Shown in pieces: positions 59,802 through 64,000 of a DNA stretch of 64,000 nt (positions within the stretch are counted from its first letter, which is position 1; each line of letters begins with the position of its first letter). The position numbers and the translations under genes are program-made. This stretch comes from Multivorans sp965232105. GTDB lineage: Bacteria; Acidobacteriota; Thermoanaerobaculia; Multivoradales; Multivoraceae. Location: assembly GCA_965232105.1 (NCBI GenBank), contig OZ246956.1:744001-808000 (forward strand). Reading direction: 5' to 3'. The notes below the pieces were generated by a model that worked only from the letters and a program-made list of their open reading frames with translations, did no database searches and was not told the DNA's origin.

Positions 59802-60104
59802 TCCATAGCCTCCTCGCGGGGCTCGGAAGAGCCGCCGAACGGCGGACCCTAGCAGCTTTCGCCCTGGAACGCAGCGCGTGTGCCGGCGGACTGTGGCGGC
59901 GGGGCGGCACGCGGCGTCGGCGCGGGCGTCGGCTGCACCCGCCCGCTGTCGGGGCTCCGGGGGGAGGTCTCCCAGCTGCGGCGCCATCGGTGCGCCCGAT
60001 GACGGTTCACGTGTGGCGCGAGTCCGCGCCACACGGGTTCCAGCCGGCTGCCGCCGCAGGCGGCCAGAAGAACGTGCCGCGAAGCGGCTCGACCACCGCG
60101 GCAG
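59802..60104. other. Gap between rpmI and the RNA ligase gene
   Basis: About 300 bases without a recognisable gene. It holds a perfect 10-bp stem (gtgtggcgcg at 60011-60020 with cgcgccacac at 60025-60034, four-base loop) and a smaller hairpin at 60050-60064 (gccgcc-gca-ggcggc). I searched all three minus-strand frames for infC and found none. The promoter and leader of rpmI-rplT presumably lie here. Confidence 0.55.
60011..60034. terminator. Perfect stem-loop downstream of the RNA ligase gene
   Basis: gtgtggcgcg / cgcgccacac with loop agtc. It lies about 70-95 bases past the RNA ligase stop and ahead of rpmI. There is no T-run, so it may be a terminator or a REP-like palindrome. Confidence 0.5.
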
Positions 60105-60782
60105 TCAGGGCTCTCTGACGGCGCGCGCTATGCGGCAGGGCCTCCAATTCCGCGTCCAGTGCTGGTCCGTCTGAACGTGGCCCGCGCAAACGCTCTTGCA
60201 GACGGAGCGGCTGAACTCCGAGGCAGGGAATGAGCGTGCCAACCGGACAACGACACCTTCTCGTTGCCCACCGAGCGCCGAGGGCTGGGCGTGAGCTTCG
60301 CCTATGAAGTTCTGCAGGTCGTCCTCGGTGCGAAAGGTGCCGTTGAAGACAACCGGCACCACTGGAATCTCGCGCTGCGCGGCGTAATCAGCAAGCGAGC
60401 CGAATGAAGAGAACAGGCCGTTGCGGTCGCGAAGCGCGAAGGCGTAGAACGTCTCGTCCTCCCGCACCGGCTCGTACTCGATGCTGTGGACGCCGTAGAT
60501 GTCCTCGCCGTAGAGGAAGACGTCGGGCTCGGTCACCTTCCAGGCGTGGTGCTTCTTGACCATCGCCATCCATTTGGCGGTCGACGGTGCGTTCACGCTA
60601 CGGGCGTAGACGGTGCCCTGGTGGAGCAGCGTGCAGCTTCCGTCAAGCTTCTCCGTGACGACGACCGGCTCACCGACGAAGCGTTTCGGGTCGGCGAGCC
60701 GATCACTATCGCTGGCGATCGAGGGTGACCACGGCAGGTATCGCGTCCGCGGGTACTTCGGCGGTGTCCCCGACGCCAACAT
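60105..60782 (-). CDS. RNA ligase family protein (Rnl2-like nucleotidyltransferase)
   Basis: A 225-residue protein. Motif I is EKLDGSC (Lys45, the likely AMP-accepting residue). Motif III-like LYGEDIYGVHSIEY sits near residue 90, motif IV is REGVVVRL (Glu175) and motif V lies near SVCKSVCAG (Lys196). The end HVQTDQHW is typical of this ligase family. It would join or repair RNA ends through an adenylated intermediate. Length agrees with stand-alone ligase domains. It starts 27 bases after thrS in the same direction, in the place usually taken by infC. The C-terminal dozen residues differ from relatives I recall. Confidence 0.82.
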   Translation of the reverse strand: MLASGTPPKYPRTRYLPWSPSIASDSDRLADPKRFVGEPVVVTEKLDGSCTLLHQGTVYARSVNAPSTAKWMAMVKKHHAWKVTEPDVFLYGEDIYGVHSIEYEPVREDETFYAFALRDRNGLFSSFGSLADYAAQREIPVVPVVFNGTFRTEDDLQNFIGEAHAQPSALGGQREGVVVRLARSFPASEFSRSVCKSVCAGHVQTDQHWTRNWRPCRIARAVREP

Positions 60783-60809
60783 CGCCCGCTTCCCTTCCCA
60801 GCCAGAGCT

Positions 60810-62744
60810 TCACAGATCCAGCGACTTCGACGCCACCCGCTCAGCAATCCGGGCGGCCAGTTCATCGACCGCCACGGCGCCCTGATCCGCGGAGCCGCCT
60901 TCCGGCGCCTCGCGGAGCCGCAGCGACACGGTGCCGGCCTCCTGTTCGCGGCCGCCGATCACGAGCATGTAGGGGACCTTCTGCTTCTGGGCGTCACGGA
61001 TCTTGTAGCCGAGCTTCTCGCTGCGTTCGTCGAGTTCGACCCGCACGCCGCTCGCTTCAAGCCTCTTCGTGACTTCGCGGCCGTAGTCGAGGAAGCGGTC
61101 CGAGACCGGCAGGACAACGGCCTGGACCGGCGCCAGCCAGACCGGGAAGGCGCCTCCCGTGTGTTCGATCAGGATGCCCAGGAAGCGCTCGACGGAGCCG
61201 AGCATCGCCCGGTGCAGCATGACGGGACGACGGGTTCCGCCGTCGCTGGCGGTGTACTCGAGATCGAGCCGCTCCGGCATCTGGTAGTCCAGTTGCACGG
61301 TTCCCAACTGCCAGCTCCGGCCGAGCGCGTCGCGGGCCTGGAAGTCGATCTTCGGGCCGTAGAAGGCGCCGTCGCCCTCGTTGACCTCGAACGCGAGATC
61401 CCGGCTGCTCAGGGCGCCCATCAGCGCGGCCTCGGCGCGCTGCCAGAGTTCCGCGCTGCCTATCGACTTCTCCGGTCGGGTGGAAACCTCGATCCGGATG
61501 TCCTCGAAACCGAAGGTCCGGTAGATCTCGAGGATCGTCGACACCGGACGGAGCACCTCCGCCTCGACCTGCTCCTCGGTGCAGAACGTGTGCGCGTCGT
61601 CCTGGCAGAACGTGCGCACTCTCGTGAGCCCGGTGATCACGCCGGAACGCTCGTAGCGGTGAAGGCGTCCGAAGTCCGCGTAGCGGATCGGCAGATCGCG
61701 GTACGAACGCAGGCCGGTCCTGTAGATCAGGCAGTGGGTCGGGCAATTCATCGGCTTCACCGCGTACTGCCGCTCGTCGACCTCGGTGAAGAACATGCTC
61801 TCCCGGTAGTTGTCCCAGTGCCCCGAGCGATGCCAAAGATCGACATCGAGAATCTGGGGCGTCCGCACCTCCTCGAAGCCGTCACGCCGGTTGAGGCCCT
61901 GGACGTAGTCGACCAGCAGGTTGTAGATCACCGTGCCGCGCGGATGGAAGAACGGACTGCCCGGTGCGTTCCGGCTGAAGCTGAACAGGTCGAGTTCCGG
62001 ACCCAGGCGGCGGTGGTCGCGGGCCCGTCGCAGCTCCAGGTCGGCAAGGTAGCCGTCCAGGCCATCACGGGTCGCGAACGCGGTGCCGTAGATCCGCTGC
62101 AACCGCTCCCGGCTCTCGTCGCCGCGGTAGAAGACGCCCGAACTCTCCAGCAGCTTGACCGCGCCGACCTGGTCCACGCGCTGCGCGTGGGGACCGCGGC
62201 AGAGATCGACGAACTCGCCGTGCCGGAACAGGGTGATCGGTTCGCCCTCCGGGATGTCCTCGAGACGCTCGAGCTTCAGTTCCTCGCCCATCTCGGCGAA
62301 CAGCTCCCGCGCCTCCTCGCGGCTGATCTCGGCGCGTTCGACCTCGTGCTTCTCCTTGACGATCTCGCGCATCTTCGCCTCGATCGCCTCGAGGTCCTCG
62401 GGCACGAAGGCGCGCGGGAACCGAAAGTCGTACTGGTACTTCTCCGAGTGATCGCGCCGTCCGACGTCGATCTGGGTGCCCGGCCAGAGCCTCTGCACCG
62501 CGTCCGCCAGGACGTGCTCCGCGGTATGGCGCAGAAAGATCCCGGCCTCCTCGTTCTTCGTCGTGAACAGCCGGAACGGACCCGACGTTTCAATCGGCGT
62601 GCGCAGATCGACGAGGCGACCGTCGAGCTCGGCGCCGACCGCCGCCTTCGCCAGACCGGGCCCGATCGAGCGCGCCACATCCAGCGGCGTCGTCCCGGGC
62701 GAGACGCTGCGCACCGATCCGTCCGGCAGGGTCAGGTCAAGCAT
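60810..62744 (-). CDS. thrS: Threonyl-tRNA synthetase
   Basis: At 644 residues it is complete: TGS domain at the start (MLDLTLPDGSVRSVSPGTT), editing domain with His73/His77 in FLRHTAEHVLADAV and the DLCRGPH Cys, class II core motifs (RYADFGRLHRYERSG, TRVRTFCQDDAHTFC, YGPKIDF) and an anticodon domain (VWLAPVQAVVLPVSD). It charges tRNA-Thr and edits mis-charged Ser. Downstream genes are the RNA ligase, rpmI and rplT. Two tRNA-Val genes lie upstream. Confidence 0.98.
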   Translation of the reverse strand: MLDLTLPDGSVRSVSPGTTPLDVARSIGPGLAKAAVGAELDGRLVDLRTPIETSGPFRLFTTKNEEAGIFLRHTAEHVLADAVQRLWPGTQIDVGRRDHSEKYQYDFRFPRAFVPEDLEAIEAKMREIVKEKHEVERAEISREEARELFAEMGEELKLERLEDIPEGEPITLFRHGEFVDLCRGPHAQRVDQVGAVKLLESSGVFYRGDESRERLQRIYGTAFATRDGLDGYLADLELRRARDHRRLGPELDLFSFSRNAPGSPFFHPRGTVIYNLLVDYVQGLNRRDGFEEVRTPQILDVDLWHRSGHWDNYRESMFFTEVDERQYAVKPMNCPTHCLIYRTGLRSYRDLPIRYADFGRLHRYERSGVITGLTRVRTFCQDDAHTFCTEEQVEAEVLRPVSTILEIYRTFGFEDIRIEVSTRPEKSIGSAELWQRAEAALMGALSSRDLAFEVNEGDGAFYGPKIDFQARDALGRSWQLGTVQLDYQMPERLDLEYTASDGGTRRPVMLHRAMLGSVERFLGILIEHTGGAFPVWLAPVQAVVLPVSDRFLDYGREVTKRLEASGVRVELDERSEKLGYKIRDAQKQKVPYMLVIGGREQEAGTVSLRLREAPEGGSADQGAVAVDELAARIAERVASKSLDL

Positions 62745-62807
62745 GGGTCAATCATCGAGCGAGTTCGTCTGGAGACGCGGGCGTACCCTCGCGGGCCGAT
62801 GCCGCGA

Positions 62808-62884
62808 TGGTAGGCGCTAGCGGACTCGAACCGCTGACCTCTACCGTGTGAAGGTAGCGCTCTAACCAACTGAGCTAAGCGCCT
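62808..62884 (-). tRNA. tRNA-Val (CAC)
   Basis: Read on the minus strand: acceptor AGGCGCT / AGCGCCT, D-arm TTAGCTCAGTTGGTTAGAG, anticodon loop TTCACAC (anticodon CAC), T-arm GGTTCGAGTCC, discriminator A and encoded CCA. 77 bases. Confidence 0.95.
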
Positions 62885-62896
62885 GCGCCCTGCGGA

Positions 62897-62920
62897 GGTT
62901 CGAGCGGACTCGAACCCTGG
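62897..62920. other. T-arm-like fragment between the two tRNA genes
   Basis: cgagcggactcgaacc (62901-62916) repeats 62927-62942 of the neighbouring tRNA-Val exactly. With ggttcgag it forms a perfect 8-bp hairpin (loop cgga). It looks like a truncated tRNA 3' end left by duplication or recombination. Confidence 0.65.
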
Positions 62921-62994
62921 TAGGCCCGAGCGGACTCGAACCGCTGACCTCTACGATGTCAACGTAGCGCTCTAACCAACTGAGCTACGGGCCT
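62918..62994 (-). tRNA. tRNA-Val (GAC)
   Basis: Minus strand: acceptor AGGCCCG / CGGGCCT, D-arm TAGCTCAGTTGGTTAGAG, anticodon loop TTGACAT (anticodon GAC), T-arm GGTTCGAGTCC, discriminator A and encoded CCA. It shares most of its core with the CAC gene 33 bases away, indicating duplication. Confidence 0.95.
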
Positions 62995-63150
62995 GAACTC
63001 GCGACCGCGAGAACGAGCAACGGTACATAGGGGACAGTCGCCCTGTCAACGCGGGCGATGCCGCGTCGTCCGGTCCGGGGCAGCCCTGGCGACGCCTTCC
63101 CGCACTCGCTGGAACACGATCCGGCCGCCGCCTTGTTACAGAATGGCGGG

Positions 63151-64000
63151 ATGATGTCGGGCCTCCAGATGGCGGAACTGATCGAAGAAGCGCGGCGGCG
63201 GATCGTCGATCACGTCTACCTCAGTCCCTGCGCCCGGTCGGAGTACTTCTCCCGGCTCTGCGGTCTCGAGGCCTACTTCAAGCTCGAGAACCTGCAGATG
63301 ACCGGGTCGTTCAAGGAGCGCGGGGCGCTGAACCGCATCCTCACCCTGTCCGACGACGAGCGCAGGCGGGGCCTGATCACCGCCTCCGCCGGCAACCACG
63401 GGCAGGCGGTCGCCTACCACGCCGGCCGGCTTGGCCTCAAGGCAACCGTCGTCATGCCGCTGCCGACGCCGCTGATCAAGGTCGCGAACACGCGCAGCTT
63501 CGGCGCCGACGTGCGGCTGGCCGGGGAGACGTTCGACGACGCGCAGGCCCACGCGCACGAACTGGAGGCGGAGGTCGGAGCGACCTACGTTCACCCATTC
63601 GACGACGTCCAGGTGATCGCCGGGCAGGGCACGATCGGCTTCGAACTGATGGCCCAGGAACCCGATCTCGAGGTCATCGTCGTGCCGGTCGGCGGCGGCG
63701 GCCTGATTTCCGGCATCGCCGCCGCGTACAAGGCCCACCGGCCGCAGACGCGGATCGTCGGCGTACAGACCCAGGCCGTACCCTCGATGAGGGAGAGCCT
63801 CGCCGCCGGCGGGCCGGTGGCCGTCGACCGCCGCCACACGATCGCCGACGGCATCGCCGTCAAGCGTCCGGCCGACTTGACCCTGAAGCTGGTCGAGGAA
63901 CTCGTCGACGACCTGGTCACGGTGGACGAGGAGGAAATCGCCAACGCGGTGCTGCTGCTCCTCGAACGCGAGAAGGCGGTCGTCGAAGGCGCCGGCGCCG
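63151..64000 (+). CDS. ilvA: Threonine/serine dehydratase (PLP fold type II), cut by window edge
   Basis: 283 codons are in the window with no stop. The sequence shows NLQMTGSFKERGALNRIL, with the PLP-binding Lys in SFKERGA. It continues TASAGNHGQAVAYHAG, the phosphate-binding VVPVGGGGLISGIAAAY and the GVQTQAVPSM region. The enzyme dehydrates threonine to 2-oxobutyrate and ammonia. Whether it is biosynthetic IlvA (with a regulatory ACT domain) or catabolic TdcB depends on the missing C-terminus. The ATG at 63151 is chosen; a second ATG follows at once. It stands alone after the tRNA genes, in the opposite direction. Confidence 0.9.
   Translation, partial: MMSGLQMAELIEEARRRIVDHVYLSPCARSEYFSRLCGLEAYFKLENLQMTGSFKERGALNRILTLSDDERRRGLITASAGNHGQAVAYHAGRLGLKATVVMPLPTPLIKVANTRSFGADVRLAGETFDDAQAHAHELEAEVGATYVHPFDDVQVIAGQGTIGFELMAQEPDLEVIVVPVGGGGLISGIAAAYKAHRPQTRIVGVQTQAVPSMRESLAAGGPVAVDRRHTIADGIAVKRPADLTLKLVEELVDDLVTVDEEEIANAVLLLLEREKAVVEGAGA

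Noticed and set aside
59849..60034. Degenerate infC
   Set aside because: Minus-strand frames in the gap contain Pro/Ala/Arg-rich text without any IF3 motif.

Overview
The window is a high-GC, gene-dense bacterial chromosome segment from an organism with a Gram-negative envelope: it carries a Lol-type permease, a PagL-like lipid A deacylase, a WaaE-like glycosyltransferase and GDP-mannose dehydratase. RNase Y, a HspR-type heat-shock repressor, an rsb-like phospho-switch pair, MeaB with methylmalonyl-CoA epimerase, and the order zapA / 6S RNA / rny / YmdB-type phosphoesterase are all present. Together these fit Acidobacteriota or a related deep-branching Gram-negative phylum better than Gammaproteobacteria. 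This placement is inferred from gene content, not from a search.

Layout. 1-6.1 kb: a minus-strand block of carB (cut by the window edge), a LolC/E-like permease, carA, methylmalonyl-CoA epimerase, meaB and a SpoIID-like protein; the last five are chained by short overlaps. 6.1-11.5 kb: an accessory block with two large secreted proteins, an intact tyrosine recombinase and, at 6.2-6.7 kb, decayed pieces of the same recombinase and secreted protein. 11.5-21 kb: housekeeping genes (dnaK-hspR-DnaC-like, mazG, an S41-like pseudo-protease with rsb-like partners, dcd, glpX, acyl-CoA dehydrogenase). 21-33 kb: CPBP protease, a membrane sulfatase whose gene holds fourteen perfect 30-bp repeats, nupC, hflKC, and a helicase-luxE-luxC operon. 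33-40 kb: AbrB/Doc and VapBC modules, an ABC-F protein, and an ISL3-family insertion sequence that splits a secreted-protein gene. 40-57 kb: metH, sulfate activation, acyl-CoA carboxylase, amidase, gmd, ribBA, nadK-tlyA-ispA-trm112, pagL, glycosyltransferase and the phosphoesterase. 56.6-64 kb: rny, 6S RNA, zapA, rplT, rpmI, an RNA ligase where infC would be expected, thrS, two tRNA-Val genes and a partial threonine dehydratase.

The most unusual signals are: the 30-bp repeat, tandem in the sulfatase gene and present once more, in the same reading frame, in the helicase gene; a dispersed palindromic element at 25.9 and 54.8 kb whose stem shows a compensatory base change; the decayed duplicate of the recombinase and secreted-peptidase module; an S41-family protein that has lost both catalytic residues; an orphan LuxE/LuxC pair coupled to a helicase; and the RNA ligase between thrS and rpmI. 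No CRISPR array and no complete prophage were seen.
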